Positions 51,671-61,980 of a DNA stretch of 64,000 bases are shown here, piece after piece; within the stretch, counting starts at the first letter, position 1; each line of letters begins with the position of its first letter. The translations under genes were made by a program, and so were the position numbers. The stretch comes from Syntrophaceae bacterium UBA2280 (GTDB lineage: Bacteria > Desulfobacterota > Syntrophia > Syntrophales > Smithellaceae). The stretch covers positions 1 through 64,000 of the forward strand of contig DDWS01000048.1 of NCBI GenBank assembly GCA_002347685.1, given 5' to 3'. Under the pieces are notes generated by a model. That model ran no database searches, had not been told where the DNA came from, and saw nothing but the letters and a program-made list of their open reading frames with translations.

Positions 51671-53152
51671 ATGAAGAAAAAAGTAAAGAAAAGCGGTGCT
51701 TTACCAGACAAAGAGGCCCTGCCTAAAATCCTGATGACCGGCGCCGAATGCGCCCCTTTTGCCAAAACGGGGGGGCTCGCAGATGTTATCGGAACGCTGG
51801 CCCGGGAGCTTCACGCCCAGGGATTCGATATCCGTCTGATGCTGCCGTTTCATCGCATGATCAAGGATCAATATCACAAACAGGTCCAACACGTGGTCAG
51901 CTTCAGCGTGGAGATCGGGTGGCAGTCCATGTATGTGGGCGTGGAATACTACGACTGGGAGGGCACCCCGGTCTATTTTATCGACTGCGAACATTACTTC
52001 GGCCAGGCGATCTACTGTGGTGGCAATTTTGAAGGCGAACAATACGCCTACTTTTCGCGTGCGGTGATCGAGGCGTTGCCTTTGATCGGATTCGAGCCGG
52101 ATATCGTCCATGTCAATGACTGGCACACCGCGATGATTCCCATGCTGCTTAAAACCCAATACCATTTGCAGCCGCAGGGCCGGTGCCAAAGCGTCTTGTC
52201 GATTCACAACCTGGCCTTTCAGGGACGTTTTGATTTCAATTTTGCGGCAAACCTGCTGCAAATCGATGGCCGTTACAACCATCCGGACGCCATCGAGTTT
52301 CATGGGGACGCAAATTTCTTGAAAGGCGGCATTGTCTTTGCCGACAAACTGGTGACGGTCAGCCCGACCTATGCCCGCGAGATTCGAACGCCGTTTTACG
52401 GCGAGGGTCTAGACGGCGTCCTGGAAACCCGAGCAAATGATCTGACAGGCATCCTCAACGGCATTGACACCGTGGCCTTTAATCCGGCCTCAGACCCGAT
52501 GATCCCCTATCCCTATAACGCCTCGAGGCTTGCGCAAAAGCAGAAGAACAAAGAGGCGCTGCTTGCCGAGATCGGACTCGCCATCAGTCCTGACAAGCCC
52601 CTCATCGGCATGGTGACGCGGTTGACCAAACAAAAAGGGATCGATCTGGTGGTACGCGTATTAGATGAGATGCTTCAGGCGGATGCGGGGTTTGTACTGA
52701 TCGGGACAGGCGATGCTCAATACGAACAATTCTTTCGCGATGTTGCGGCCAAAACGGGATCGCGGGCGGTCGGCCTGACCCGGTTTGATGATCCGCTTGC
52801 GCACCGCATCTACGCGGGATGCGATTTCTTTTTGATGCCGTCGCTTTTTGAGCCGTGTGGGCTCTCGCAGATGATTGCGCTTCGCTACGGCACGCTGCCC
52901 ATTGTCCGCGCGACAGGCGGGCTCAAAGATACTGTTTTCCCCTATAACGAATACACAAACGAGGGAAACGGGTTTTCTTTTGACAGCTACAACGCGCATG
53001 ACATGCTGCATACCGTGCTCTACGCCCTGACTATTTATAAAAAAAAGACGCGTATGAACGCTCTGAGGAAAAAAGCGTTGAGGCAGGATCTGGGTTTTGA
53101 AAAAAGCGCGCTTGCCTATGCGGATCTCTACAGGGGGCTTTGCGAAAAGTGA
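51671..53152 (+). CDS. glgA: Glycogen synthase (ADP-glucose type)
   Basis: A 493-residue GT5 enzyme that adds ADP-glucose to glycogen. Start ATG 51671 gives the family length; the AAAGGA site is a little far (about 14 nt). ADP-glucose-binding KTGGLADV, then HDWHTA-like VNDWHTAMIP, and C-terminal GLSQMIALRYGTLPIVRATGGLKDTV with TGFSF-like NGFSFDSYN are complete. GlgA, glgB, glgC and glgP together form a full synthesis and breakdown set. Confidence 0.94.
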   Translation: MKKKVKKSGALPDKEALPKILMTGAECAPFAKTGGLADVIGTLARELHAQGFDIRLMLPFHRMIKDQYHKQVQHVVSFSVEIGWQSMYVGVEYYDWEGTPVYFIDCEHYFGQAIYCGGNFEGEQYAYFSRAVIEALPLIGFEPDIVHVNDWHTAMIPMLLKTQYHLQPQGRCQSVLSIHNLAFQGRFDFNFAANLLQIDGRYNHPDAIEFHGDANFLKGGIVFADKLVTVSPTYAREIRTPFYGEGLDGVLETRANDLTGILNGIDTVAFNPASDPMIPYPYNASRLAQKQKNKEALLAEIGLAISPDKPLIGMVTRLTKQKGIDLVVRVLDEMLQADAGFVLIGTGDAQYEQFFRDVAAKTGSRAVGLTRFDDPLAHRIYAGCDFFLMPSLFEPCGLSQMIALRYGTLPIVRATGGLKDTVFPYNEYTNEGNGFSFDSYNAHDMLHTVLYALTIYKKKTRMNALRKKALRQDLGFEKSALAYADLYRGLCEK

Positions 53153-53239
53153 TCCGAAATGATTTTCGTTGACAGGCGTTTTGTCGTCCCATAAAGGGTC
53201 TTTTTCTTACAGCGGGAGCTTTGTCTCTCAAACAGGGTC

Positions 53240-55690
53240 ATGGAAGGTACGCAGGTGAAAAACAGAATTTCAGAAATTAAAGAAACCATCGAAGGCAAAT
53301 TAAAGCGCTATTACGGCCGCACGCTTTCGAACGCCTCGGATGAGCAAATGTTTCAGGCGGTGGCGATGAGCATTCGCGACCTGATTCTTGAGCGGCAAGT
53401 GACGGCCAACGACGCCGTTTTGCAAAACGGGCAAAAAAGGCTGTGCTACCTTTCAGCCGAGTTTTTAATGGGCCGGGCGCTCGTTAACAACATGATCAAC
53501 CTCGGTTTACTGGAAGACTACCGCGCCGTCATGGCCGAGATCGGCTATGACTTTGCAAAGCTCGAAGATCAGGAAAACGAAGCGGCTTTGGGCAACGGGG
53601 GCTTAGGCCGGCTGGCCGCCTGTTTTCTGGATTCGCTCTCCACGCTGAATCTGCCCGTGACGGGCTTTGGCATCCGCTACGAGTACGGCATGTTTTGCCA
53701 GCGGATCGTCGATGGCGCGCAGACGGAAGTCCCCGACGACTGGACGGCCAAAGGCGATGTCTGGGAAATCGAGCGGCGGGAAGAACAGGTGGAGGTCCGA
53801 TTCGATGGCACGGTGGACGAAGTCTGGACGAAAGACGGTCTCACGATCGTGCACAAAAACTGCTCGACGGTCCTTGCGGTGCCCTACGACATGCCGGTGA
53901 TCGGCTATGACAGTACGCTTCCCGCAACGCTTCGTCTGTGGCGCGCGGAATGCCCCGCGGTTTTCGATCTTCATTCGTTTAACAAGGGCGATCTCATCTG
54001 CATGCTGCAACAAAAAGAACTTGCCGAGTCGATCTCCAAAGTCCTGTACCCCAAAGACAACCACATCACCGGAAGAATGCTGCGCCTCAAACAGTATTAC
54101 TTTCTGGCTTCGGCGACGATGCAGAGCATGGTGCGTGAGCACAAAAAACTCTATGGCGATGTGCGCACGCTGCCCGAAAAGATCGTGATCCAGATCAATG
54201 ATATGCATCCGGCGCTGGCAATTCCGGAACTCACGCGCATTTTGATTGATGACGAAGGCCTGGGCTGGGACGATGCCTACGATATCGTGCGCCGCGTGTT
54301 TAACTATACCAATCATACGATTATGCCGGAGGCCCTGGGATCGTGGCCCGAGCAGCTGTTTAAATCGATGCTGCCGCGCGTTTACGCCATCATCTGGGAA
54401 ATTAACGAACGTTTCAGCCGTCAGATCGCCCTGGCGTTTCCGGAAGACCGCGACAAAATAGCGCAGCTGTCCATTATCGGTTATGACGAGATTCGCGTGG
54501 CCAACCTGTGCATTGCCGTGTGTCAAACGGTCAACGGGGTTTCGCAGCTTCACGGCAGAATCCTCAAGAGCAAGACCTTCCGCGATTTTTATGTGATGTT
54601 CCCCAAAAAGTTTACGGCCATCACCAACGGCATGACCCAGCGTCGCTGGCTTGCCGCGGCCAATCCCGGGTTGTGCGCGCTTTTGTGCGATACCATCGGC
54701 GATACATTTATTCGCGATTATCGCGAGTTTGCCCTCCTCAAACCGCTGGCCGACGATGAGCGTTTTCAGGCCGAGTTCGCGCGCGTCAAGGAACAAAACA
54801 AAGCGCGCCTTGCCGAATATGTTTTTAAAAAACAGGGCGTGGTGCTGGATGTGCAATCCGTCTTTGATGTGCAGGCCAAAAGGCTGCACGAATACAAGCG
54901 CCAGCTTTTAAAAGTGCTGCACATTTTACATCTGTACAACCGCTTGCTCGAAAGTGATGGGTTTTCTTTGCCCCGTCCGGTCACCTTTTTGTTTGCCGCC
55001 AAGGCATCGCCTGCCTATCACAGGGCCAAGGAAATTATCCGGCTCATTCATGCCGTCTCCGCGCTGGTTGCCTCCCATCCGCTCACGAAAGACATCATAC
55101 GGGTTGTTTTTCTTGAAAATTACAATGTGACTCTGGCCGAACACCTGATTCCCGCGGCGGATATCAGCGAGCAGATATCCACGGCGGGATACGAGGCCTC
55201 CGGTACGGGAAACATGAAATTCATGCTCAACGGTGCAGTGACGCTTGGCACTCTGGACGGAGCGAATGTGGAAATGTTCGATGAAGTGGGTGATGATAAT
55301 ATTTTCATCTTCGGCGCGCGTGCCCACGAGATTGCCCGCATGGAAAGCGATCACTCCTACAACCCCAAAGAGTACTTTGACCGCAATGCGGATATTCACG
55401 CCGCGGTGGCGCATCTGGTGGACGGAACCCTGCCGGGCTTCGGAAAGGACGGATTTGAGGACCTTTTCCGCTCCCTGCTTTTTGGGGACTATGACCGGGC
55501 GGACAAATACTTCCTGCTGTATGATTTTGACGCTTACCGCGACATGTTTGAAACCGTACTTGCCGCGTACACGGATCGGCCCGCCTGGACGAAAAAGGCG
55601 ATTCTCAACACGGCTTCGGCAGGTTTTTTCAGTGTTGACCGAACCATCGCCGAGTATAACGAGAAAATCTGGGGGCTAAAATCCATTTAG
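53240..55690 (+). CDS. glgP: Glycogen/maltodextrin phosphorylase
   Basis: An 816-residue GT35 PLP enzyme that releases glucose-1-phosphate. The PLP-lysine motif GTGNMKFMLNGAVTLGTLDG is near residue 654-673. N-terminal substrate segment RLCYLSAEFLMGR and GNGGLGRLAACF are conserved. Start: ATG 53240 has a weak ribosome-binding site, while GTG 53255 has GGAAGG at seven nt and would give MKNRISEIKE. The choice alters only five residues. The cluster then continues with GH13 at 55713. Confidence 0.94.
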   Translation: MEGTQVKNRISEIKETIEGKLKRYYGRTLSNASDEQMFQAVAMSIRDLILERQVTANDAVLQNGQKRLCYLSAEFLMGRALVNNMINLGLLEDYRAVMAEIGYDFAKLEDQENEAALGNGGLGRLAACFLDSLSTLNLPVTGFGIRYEYGMFCQRIVDGAQTEVPDDWTAKGDVWEIERREEQVEVRFDGTVDEVWTKDGLTIVHKNCSTVLAVPYDMPVIGYDSTLPATLRLWRAECPAVFDLHSFNKGDLICMLQQKELAESISKVLYPKDNHITGRMLRLKQYYFLASATMQSMVREHKKLYGDVRTLPEKIVIQINDMHPALAIPELTRILIDDEGLGWDDAYDIVRRVFNYTNHTIMPEALGSWPEQLFKSMLPRVYAIIWEINERFSRQIALAFPEDRDKIAQLSIIGYDEIRVANLCIAVCQTVNGVSQLHGRILKSKTFRDFYVMFPKKFTAITNGMTQRRWLAAANPGLCALLCDTIGDTFIRDYREFALLKPLADDERFQAEFARVKEQNKARLAEYVFKKQGVVLDVQSVFDVQAKRLHEYKRQLLKVLHILHLYNRLLESDGFSLPRPVTFLFAAKASPAYHRAKEIIRLIHAVSALVASHPLTKDIIRVVFLENYNVTLAEHLIPAADISEQISTAGYEASGTGNMKFMLNGAVTLGTLDGANVEMFDEVGDDNIFIFGARAHEIARMESDHSYNPKEYFDRNADIHAAVAHLVDGTLPGFGKDGFEDLFRSLLFGDYDRADKYFLLYDFDAYRDMFETVLAAYTDRPAWTKKAILNTASAGFFSVDRTIAEYNEKIWGLKSI

Positions 55691-55712
55691 GATTTCAAAA
55701 GGAGCAGCGACC

Positions 55713-57710
55713 ATGCTGATCAACTACCGAAATGAAATGCTGCACGATTCGTCGCTTGGCGCTTTCCGCGACCCGGTCGGGGCCCTGCCCGCCGGTGCGT
55801 CATTAACGCTGCGCTTCCAGTCGCGTCTGGCGAATGTGGAGAGCGTCTATCTGTGCCTCTTTTCCGAGTCGTTCCACGAAGACCATCTGATGCGGCAGAC
55901 GGATCAGACCTGGCAGGTCGATCTTGCGGCGCCGTCGGTTCCCGATGTTTACTGGTATTATTTTGCCGTTAATGTCGGCGGCAGACTTTGCTATTACGGC
56001 GCCGCCGGCAATCGCTCAGGCGGCAGCGGCTGTGTGTACAGTGACCCGCCGCCCGCTTATCAACTGACCGTTTACCAGCAAGGCTATGACGTGCCCGCCT
56101 GGTTTCAAAAGAGCGTCATGTATCAGATCTTCCCGGATCGATTCCGCCGAAGTGACGACGACACGGCGCAAAAGGGGATGGCCTACCACCGCTCCAAGGG
56201 CCGCCGGGTTTATGAGCATGAGACGTGGAACGAACAGCCGTTATACAAACCGCTTCCGGGCGAAGCGGCGTATGATCCGTGCGATTACTTCGGCGGAACG
56301 CTCAAGGGCATCGAGGCGTCTTTGGACTATCTGCAAAGCTTAGGCGTTGGCGTACTGTATTTGAATCCGATCTTTGAAGCGGCCTCCAACCACCGCTACA
56401 ACACCGCCGACTACCTGCGCATCGATCCAATGTTGGGCGACAAAGCCGATTACGTGTCGCTTTGCAAAGAGGCGGCTGGGCGGGGCATCCGCATTCTGCT
56501 CGACGGTGTTTTTTCCCACACCGGCTCCGACAGCCTCTATTTCAACCGTGAGGGCGCCTACGAAAGTCCGGGGGCAGCCAACAGTCCGGACTCGATTTAT
56601 TATCCCTGGTACACATTTGTTCGGTATCCGGATAAATACCGATGCTGGTGGGGATTTGAAACCCTCCCCGAGATCAATGAGGAAAATCCGGACTGGCAGC
56701 AGTTTGTCATTACAAGCGAAGACAGCGTGATCCGGCATTGGCTCAAAGCCGGGGCCAAAGGATACCGCCTGGATGTGGCAGACGAGTTGCCGGACGCAGT
56801 TCTTGCGATGATGTATGCCGTCGCCAAAAAAACAGACCCCGAATCTGTGCTATTAGGCGAGGTCTGGGAAGACGCAACGACGAAATTAAGCTATGGCGCC
56901 AGACGCCGCTATGCCCTGGGCGGCATGCTCGACTCCGTCACCAACTATCCGCTGCGCGCCGCCATAATCAGCTTTCTTACGCGAAAGTCGCAGGCTTTCG
57001 ATCTGAAATATTTCCTGGTGGACCAGGCCGCGAATTATCCCCGTCCGATGTACTATGCCCTCACCAATCTTCTGTCGTCGCATGATGTGGAGCGAATCCG
57101 CACCGCTTGCAGCACCAAAATGGATCCCCATGAGCTGACCCGTCAGCAGCAGGCCTCTTTCGTCATTACCGACCGGCAGAACCAAAAGGGCGCCGCGCTC
57201 CAACGTCTGGCGGCCATCCTGCAATACGCGCTTCCCGGCGTTCCCTGTTTGTATTACGGCGATGAAAAAGGCATGAACGGCTTTCTCGATCCCTTCAACC
57301 GGGCTCCTTTTACCGGGGCGCCGTATGATCTGACAAAGGATTACCAGCGGCTGGCGCAGTTGCGTCAGGCGGCGGATGCGCTGCAAACGGGGCATGCGGT
57401 ATTTTTCGCCCCGGATGCCGACTGCATTGGTATTCTGCGTTATGTGATTGAAGGCCAGGATGCGCTGGGGCGGCAGGCTATAGACGGTATTTATTTTGTG
57501 GCGGTCAATCGGTCGGATGCGCCACGGCTGATCGTGTTTGATTTTCTAAGCAGGCATTCGCTGTTTTCGGAGGCACACCAAAAGGCATTGCGCGGTGCGC
57601 TGGCCGGTACTGCCACCTGTCAGTTAACCCAGAAGCGCTATCCGCTGGATGAGGGTTTGCTGGAAATCGACCTTGCGGGCTTAAGCGCAGTCTGGCTTAA
57701 GATCGGCTGA
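55713..57710 (+). CDS. GH13 alpha-glycosidase (neopullulanase/cyclomaltodextrinase type)
   Basis: A 665-residue enzyme. The N-terminal about 110 residues are a CBM34-like domain (FHEDHLMRQTDQTWQVDL). The barrel starts VPAWFQKSVMYQIFPDRF. Catalytic Asp is in GYRLDVADELP (about 353), Glu in LLGEVWEDA (about 382) and Asp in LLSSHDVERI (about 455). The substrate specificity (cyclodextrins, pullulan, maltodextrin) cannot be read directly. AAAGGAG lies 7-14 nt upstream of the ATG and it starts 22 nt after glgP, so co-expression is likely. No signal peptide, so intracellular. Confidence 0.92.
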   Translation: MLINYRNEMLHDSSLGAFRDPVGALPAGASLTLRFQSRLANVESVYLCLFSESFHEDHLMRQTDQTWQVDLAAPSVPDVYWYYFAVNVGGRLCYYGAAGNRSGGSGCVYSDPPPAYQLTVYQQGYDVPAWFQKSVMYQIFPDRFRRSDDDTAQKGMAYHRSKGRRVYEHETWNEQPLYKPLPGEAAYDPCDYFGGTLKGIEASLDYLQSLGVGVLYLNPIFEAASNHRYNTADYLRIDPMLGDKADYVSLCKEAAGRGIRILLDGVFSHTGSDSLYFNREGAYESPGAANSPDSIYYPWYTFVRYPDKYRCWWGFETLPEINEENPDWQQFVITSEDSVIRHWLKAGAKGYRLDVADELPDAVLAMMYAVAKKTDPESVLLGEVWEDATTKLSYGARRRYALGGMLDSVTNYPLRAAIISFLTRKSQAFDLKYFLVDQAANYPRPMYYALTNLLSSHDVERIRTACSTKMDPHELTRQQQASFVITDRQNQKGAALQRLAAILQYALPGVPCLYYGDEKGMNGFLDPFNRAPFTGAPYDLTKDYQRLAQLRQAADALQTGHAVFFAPDADCIGILRYVIEGQDALGRQAIDGIYFVAVNRSDAPRLIVFDFLSRHSLFSEAHQKALRGALAGTATCQLTQKRYPLDEGLLEIDLAGLSAVWLKIG

Positions 57711-57734
57711 AAAATTCCCCAATCGTCAGATGAG

Positions 57735-59057
57735 TCAAACCCGGCAGATCGATTTGTTGTCAAACATCGGGTCCTGCCCCATCATTTCCGGTGTCACCAG
57801 CACAATGCCCTCTTCGCTGATATGGAAACGCCTGGTGTCTTCGGCGCAGTTTTCACCAATGATGGTGTTGTCGGGAATGATCGTATTTTTGTCAATAATG
57901 GCGCGGACAATACGGCAGTTTCTCCCGATGTACACATTCGGCAAAACAACGCTGTCCTTGACCAGACTGCCGGTTTCAATGCGGGTTGCGGAAAAGATCA
58001 CGGAGTGCTCCACATGCGCGCCCGCGACGATGCAGCCGCCGCTGATGAGCGAATTGATCGCTTCACCGCGCCTGGTGGCATCATCAAAGACAAACTTTGC
58101 CGGCGGGAGTTGGGTCTGGTAGGTCCAGATCGGCCAGCGCTTATTATAAAGGTTTAAGTCCGGTTCAACCGCGCACAGCTCAATATTTGCCTTCCAGTAA
58201 GCATCCACAGTGCCCACGTCGCGCCAGTAAGCCATGGTGCCATCTTTGTTGCGGAAAGGATACGCCATCGCCTGACTGTTGTGAATGGCAGGCGGGATGA
58301 TGCTTTTGCCGAAATCATGCGCGGAGTTTTCATCTTTGGAATCTTCAGTCAGGGTGTTGTACAAAAATTGGGTCGAGAAAACATAAATGCCCATGGAGGC
58401 AAGCGCCGTATCGGGCTTGCCGGGCATGGCTTCCGGATCGGCGGGCTTTTCCGTAAACCGGGTGATGCGTAGGTTTGAATCCACCGACATGACGCCGAAA
58501 TCACGCGCTTCCTCGCGCGGCACTTCGATGCAGGCCACCGTCATGTCCGCTTTGGATCGAACGTGCTGCATCAGCATCCTTGAATAATCCATGGTGTAGA
58601 TATGATCGCCGCCCAAAACCAGGACGTAATCCGGCGAATGGCGGTGAATGATATCGATATTCTGGTACAGAGCATCCGCCGTTCCCTTGTACCATTCTTT
58701 GCCAATGCGCTGCTGAGCCGGAATGATCTCTACAAATTCGCCAATTTCAGCGCGCATGAAGCTCCAGGCCTGCTGCAGATGGCGGATCAGCGAATGCGCT
58801 TTATACTGAGTCAGAACGCCGATGCGGCGCAGACCCGAGTTGACGCAGTTGGAAAGAGGGAAGTCGATCATGCGGTATTTGCCCCCGAAAGGGACGGCGG
58901 GCTTGGCGCGCCATTTCGTCAACTCTCCCAGGCGGGAGCCCTCTCCGCCTGCCAGCACCAGCACCAGGGTCTGGCGCGTGACTTCGGTGGCAATTTTGGT
59001 TTCTACATAACCGTAATAATTTTGCTGATCGGACTGCTCTTCGTTTTGGTGGTTCAT
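57735..59057 (-). CDS. glgC: Glucose-1-phosphate adenylyltransferase (ADP-glucose pyrophosphorylase)
   Basis: A 440-residue enzyme producing ADP-glucose for glgA. N-terminal nucleotide loop LAGGEGSRLGELTKWRAKPA and substrate-binding FPLSNCVNSG are present; the C-terminal left-handed beta-helix includes GRNCRIVRAIIDKNTI. The end reads MFDNKSICRV. It is convergent with the rest of the cluster (24-nt gap), giving it separate control from synthesis genes. Confidence 0.95.
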   Translation of the reverse strand: MNHQNEEQSDQQNYYGYVETKIATEVTRQTLVLVLAGGEGSRLGELTKWRAKPAVPFGGKYRMIDFPLSNCVNSGLRRIGVLTQYKAHSLIRHLQQAWSFMRAEIGEFVEIIPAQQRIGKEWYKGTADALYQNIDIIHRHSPDYVLVLGGDHIYTMDYSRMLMQHVRSKADMTVACIEVPREEARDFGVMSVDSNLRITRFTEKPADPEAMPGKPDTALASMGIYVFSTQFLYNTLTEDSKDENSAHDFGKSIIPPAIHNSQAMAYPFRNKDGTMAYWRDVGTVDAYWKANIELCAVEPDLNLYNKRWPIWTYQTQLPPAKFVFDDATRRGEAINSLISGGCIVAGAHVEHSVIFSATRIETGSLVKDSVVLPNVYIGRNCRIVRAIIDKNTIIPDNTIIGENCAEDTRRFHISEEGIVLVTPEMMGQDPMFDNKSICRV

Positions 59058-59316
59058 AATGTCTTCATCCTGGCAAAAAAATTAGACCCTTTTTACGGGG
59101 ATTATAAAGGAACCTTTTCTTGCCTGTCAATATGAAAAGCATGAAAATCTTCGGCGCTTCAAGCGCCTTGGCCCGGCTTTGTGATACGGTTGGCCTGAAA
59201 TCAAGCATCATCTGGAATAAAATGTAAAGAGAAACACAATCAGCCTGTTTAGGCTTGCAAATAAAAGCATGGGGATTTATAAATCGTATACGACTTGATT
59301 CGGGAGGCATCATTTT

Positions 59317-60657
59317 ATGAAAAAAAGGATTTCGGTTTTTATTCTCACATGGGTGCTGGCTTTGACCTGCGCCTTTCCTGCTTTACAGGCCGGCGCCCAA
59401 ATGCCGAAAACAGCGCCCCCCTACCTTGTGGGGCCCTGGCTTTCATCCGATCAGGCCTTTTTTGATGGATGGTTGGGGAAACTCGTCCGGGAGGCGGAAT
59501 CTTCAAAAGAGCCTCTTTTGCCGGTCATTGAGGAATTCAAAAATATCATCGAAGAAGACCCGCAGTTATACATGCTGTTTCATCAGATGTTTGAGCAGGT
59601 GCCGCACAATAAATTTTTCAGCAAGGACCCGACAGGCAAGCCCAATATCCAAAATTATCGCCAGATGCTGGCCGTCATGAACCGGATTTTAACCACAGCG
59701 CCGGAATTCAACCAAACCGGTCTGGTCGGCTTTCCGATCAACGCCATTCTCGACTGGCCCATGGGAACGCCCGCCGGAACCACGGCATTTCTAAATGACA
59801 AGGTCAACCGGCGGCTAAAAAAAATATTGAATCACTGGGCCATATTTCTGAGCTCGCCCGCCTCCCGCTATGTGTTGAGCGACGATCCCGAAAAAGGATG
59901 GTTCGGGCGTGACGCCAAAAAAGCGATGCCCGATTTTGTAAACGACTTTGTCTGCAACCCCGCATTGCCCTACCACGGATTTTCCTCCTGGGATGATTTT
60001 TTCACGCGCACATTCAGAGAAGGGCGGCGCCCGGTGGCAAGCCCGGACGACGACGCGGTGATTGCCAATGCCTGCGAGTCTGCACCCTACCGGATTGCCG
60101 CAAACGTGAAGATTTCAGACAGATTCTGGATCAAAGCCCAGCCTTATTCGCTTTCGCATATGATGGCGATGGACCCGCAGGCAGGTATTTTCGCCGGCGG
60201 CACGGTTTATCAGGCATTTTTAAGCGCGCTTAGCTATCACCGCTGGCACAGTCCGGTCAGCGGTAAAATTGTCAAAACCCGCCTGATTGACGGTTCGTAC
60301 TACGCCGAAACCCTGTCGGAAGGCTTTGACCCGGCAGGACCCAACGAATCCCAGGGCTACATCACGCATGTGGCCTCGCGCGCGTTGATCTTCATCGAAG
60401 CCGACAATCCGGATATCGGCTTGATGGCCGTCTTGTTTGTCGGCATGGCGGAAGTGTCCACAAACGAAATCACTGTCCGTGTCGGGCAGCATGTGAAAAA
60501 AGGCGATCAACTGGGAATGTTCCATTTTGGCGGTTCCACCCATTGCTTGATTTTCAGACCGCAGGTTCAACTGAAATTCGACCTGCACGGACAAACCCCC
60601 GGACTGCATAGCGCAAACATTCCCGTCCGGGCCCGCATCGCAACGCTTGTGAAATAA
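59317..60657 (+). CDS. Exported phosphatidylserine decarboxylase-family protein
   Basis: A 446-residue protein with a signal peptide (MKKRISVFILTWVLALTCA, cleavage near QAGAQ). An N-terminal domain (about 35-190) precedes a phosphatidylserine-decarboxylase-like C-terminal part: YHRWHSPVSGKIV and the autocatalytic cleavage motif FHFGGSTHCLIF (GGST, Ser that becomes the pyruvoyl group). Bacterial Psd is normally membrane-bound and cytoplasmic, so this exported, longer relative resembles the PsiD/eukaryotic-like branch. Substrate is unclear. A weak GGGAGG lies 8-13 nt upstream. Confidence 0.82.
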   Translation: MKKRISVFILTWVLALTCAFPALQAGAQMPKTAPPYLVGPWLSSDQAFFDGWLGKLVREAESSKEPLLPVIEEFKNIIEEDPQLYMLFHQMFEQVPHNKFFSKDPTGKPNIQNYRQMLAVMNRILTTAPEFNQTGLVGFPINAILDWPMGTPAGTTAFLNDKVNRRLKKILNHWAIFLSSPASRYVLSDDPEKGWFGRDAKKAMPDFVNDFVCNPALPYHGFSSWDDFFTRTFREGRRPVASPDDDAVIANACESAPYRIAANVKISDRFWIKAQPYSLSHMMAMDPQAGIFAGGTVYQAFLSALSYHRWHSPVSGKIVKTRLIDGSYYAETLSEGFDPAGPNESQGYITHVASRALIFIEADNPDIGLMAVLFVGMAEVSTNEITVRVGQHVKKGDQLGMFHFGGSTHCLIFRPQVQLKFDLHGQTPGLHSANIPVRARIATLVK

Positions 60658-61054
60658 GCACCATAGCGCAAAAGAAACAAAGAAGGCTCAAGGCGATCCG
60701 CCGCGAATATCGGAATATCCTGTCTCGTACCGGGTGGAAAGGAGTTGTAGCGAAGCGCCGGGATGGATGCCTTTAATAACCTTTAGCCCTCAGCCTTAAA
60801 TCCTTATCCCATCCACTATTCACCATGTCCATGAACGGTGAACCGATAGTTGCCATGTATTGTCAAGAAAAGGTTTGACCCTATGGCCCCCGACTTGATT
60901 CCCCATGGGAATATCCTGTTATGCCTCTTTGATTTCCCGTTCAGCAGATCTTACCGCAAGCGTCAATGATTGCATCATGGAAATGGAAATACTCATTGCC
61001 ATCTTTACCGGGTATGTTATGATTCGATAATCCTGATCTTTTCAGAGGGTGGCA
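60658..61054. other. Gap before the selenium-associated operon
   Basis: 397 bp; I see no conserved gene, tRNA or strong terminator. A gene remnant begins at 61055. Confidence 0.4.
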
Positions 61055-61130
61055 ATGCATTACCATGAACCAAAGGATCTGGCCGATTTCCCGAACATCG
61101 GCGAATGTAACAAAGACTGGGGGGAAAACC
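61055..61130 (+). pseudogene. 5' remnant of a carboxymuconolactone decarboxylase/peroxidase-like gene
   Basis: An ATG (61055) with GAGGGT just upstream starts MHYHEPKDLADFPNIGE, the usual beginning of the alkylhydroperoxidase-like proteins found in rSAM/selenodomain (arsenosugar) clusters. After about 25 codons the similarity ends. It lies directly upstream of two rSAM/selenodomain-associated transferases, so it is likely the decayed first gene of that cluster. Confidence 0.5.
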
Positions 61131-61293
61131 ATCCTGGGCATTACCGAGAGGACACCGGGTCGGGAAAACGAACCGGGCGAGATCAATCAAGTCTCGCGAT
61201 GACCCTCGCCATGTCGCCAAACAACCCGTGTGCATGGATTCCGGTGTCACCAAAGCCCCATTCACGGGCGCAACCCGAAGGGTATAAAGACCC

Positions 61294-61980
61294 ATGATGA
61301 TTTCTGTCATCATCCCGGTTCTTCATGAAGCCGAACAGATCAGCGATACGCTGCAGGCCCTGCAATCTGATGCCTCTGGCGTCTCGTATGAGGTGATTAT
61401 CATCGATGGCGATCCCGCAGGGAAAACCATTGCCCGGATTTCCGATGAAAGTATCGTCAGGCTGATCGCACCCCGGGGCAGAGCAGTCCAGATGAACGAA
61501 GGCGCGGCAAGGGCCTCCGGGGATATCCTTCTTTTTTTGCACGCCGACACCATTCTGCCGAAAAACGCGTTTTCTAAAATTGTCAATGCGCTAGACGACG
61601 GCCGTTTTGTCGGCGGCGCGTTTGATCTGGGTATCGCCAATGCGCGCTTGATCTTTCGCCTCACCGCCTGGTGCGCATCACTCAAGCACCGACTGACGCG
61701 AGTGCCTTACGGGGACCAGGCGATTTTTTTGCGCAGGGCATATTTCGAATCTCTTGGCGGTTACACGGCCATTCCACTGATGGAGGATGTGGAAATCATG
61801 AAGCGGATCAAACGCAGAGGCGATCGGATTGTGATTGTGCCGGATCCTGTAGCCACCTCGTCTCGTAAATGGGAAAAGGACGGCGTGGCCTATACGATTT
61901 TGCGCAACTGGATCATCCAGGCGCTTTACCTGTTCGGTGTGCCGGCTGAAAAATTAGTGAAATACTATTACAAGGAATAA
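61294..61980 (+). CDS. Family 2 glycosyltransferase, rSAM/selenodomain-associated (TIGR04283-like)
   Basis: A 228-residue GT-A glycosyltransferase. ISVIIPVLHEAEQISDTLQAL is the nucleotide-sugar-binding start, followed by the acidic metal motif LFLHADTILP (DxD-like) and GAFDLGIANARLIFR. No membrane helix. The family is associated with arsenosugar/selenium-trait clusters. Its stop overlaps the next start (TAATG), so it is translationally coupled to the DUF3047 gene. Confidence 0.85.
   Translation: MMISVIIPVLHEAEQISDTLQALQSDASGVSYEVIIIDGDPAGKTIARISDESIVRLIAPRGRAVQMNEGAARASGDILLFLHADTILPKNAFSKIVNALDDGRFVGGAFDLGIANARLIFRLTAWCASLKHRLTRVPYGDQAIFLRRAYFESLGGYTAIPLMEDVEIMKRIKRRGDRIVIVPDPVATSSRKWEKDGVAYTILRNWIIQALYLFGVPAEKLVKYYYKE

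Noticed and set aside
51590..53152. Earlier glgA start at ATG 51590 with GGAGG
   Set aside because: Lies in repeat-derived sequence and adds residues unlike GlgA; ATG 51671 gives normal length.
61017..61313. 98-codon minus-strand frame
   Set aside because: Antisense to the peroxidase remnant and glycosyltransferase start; no support.
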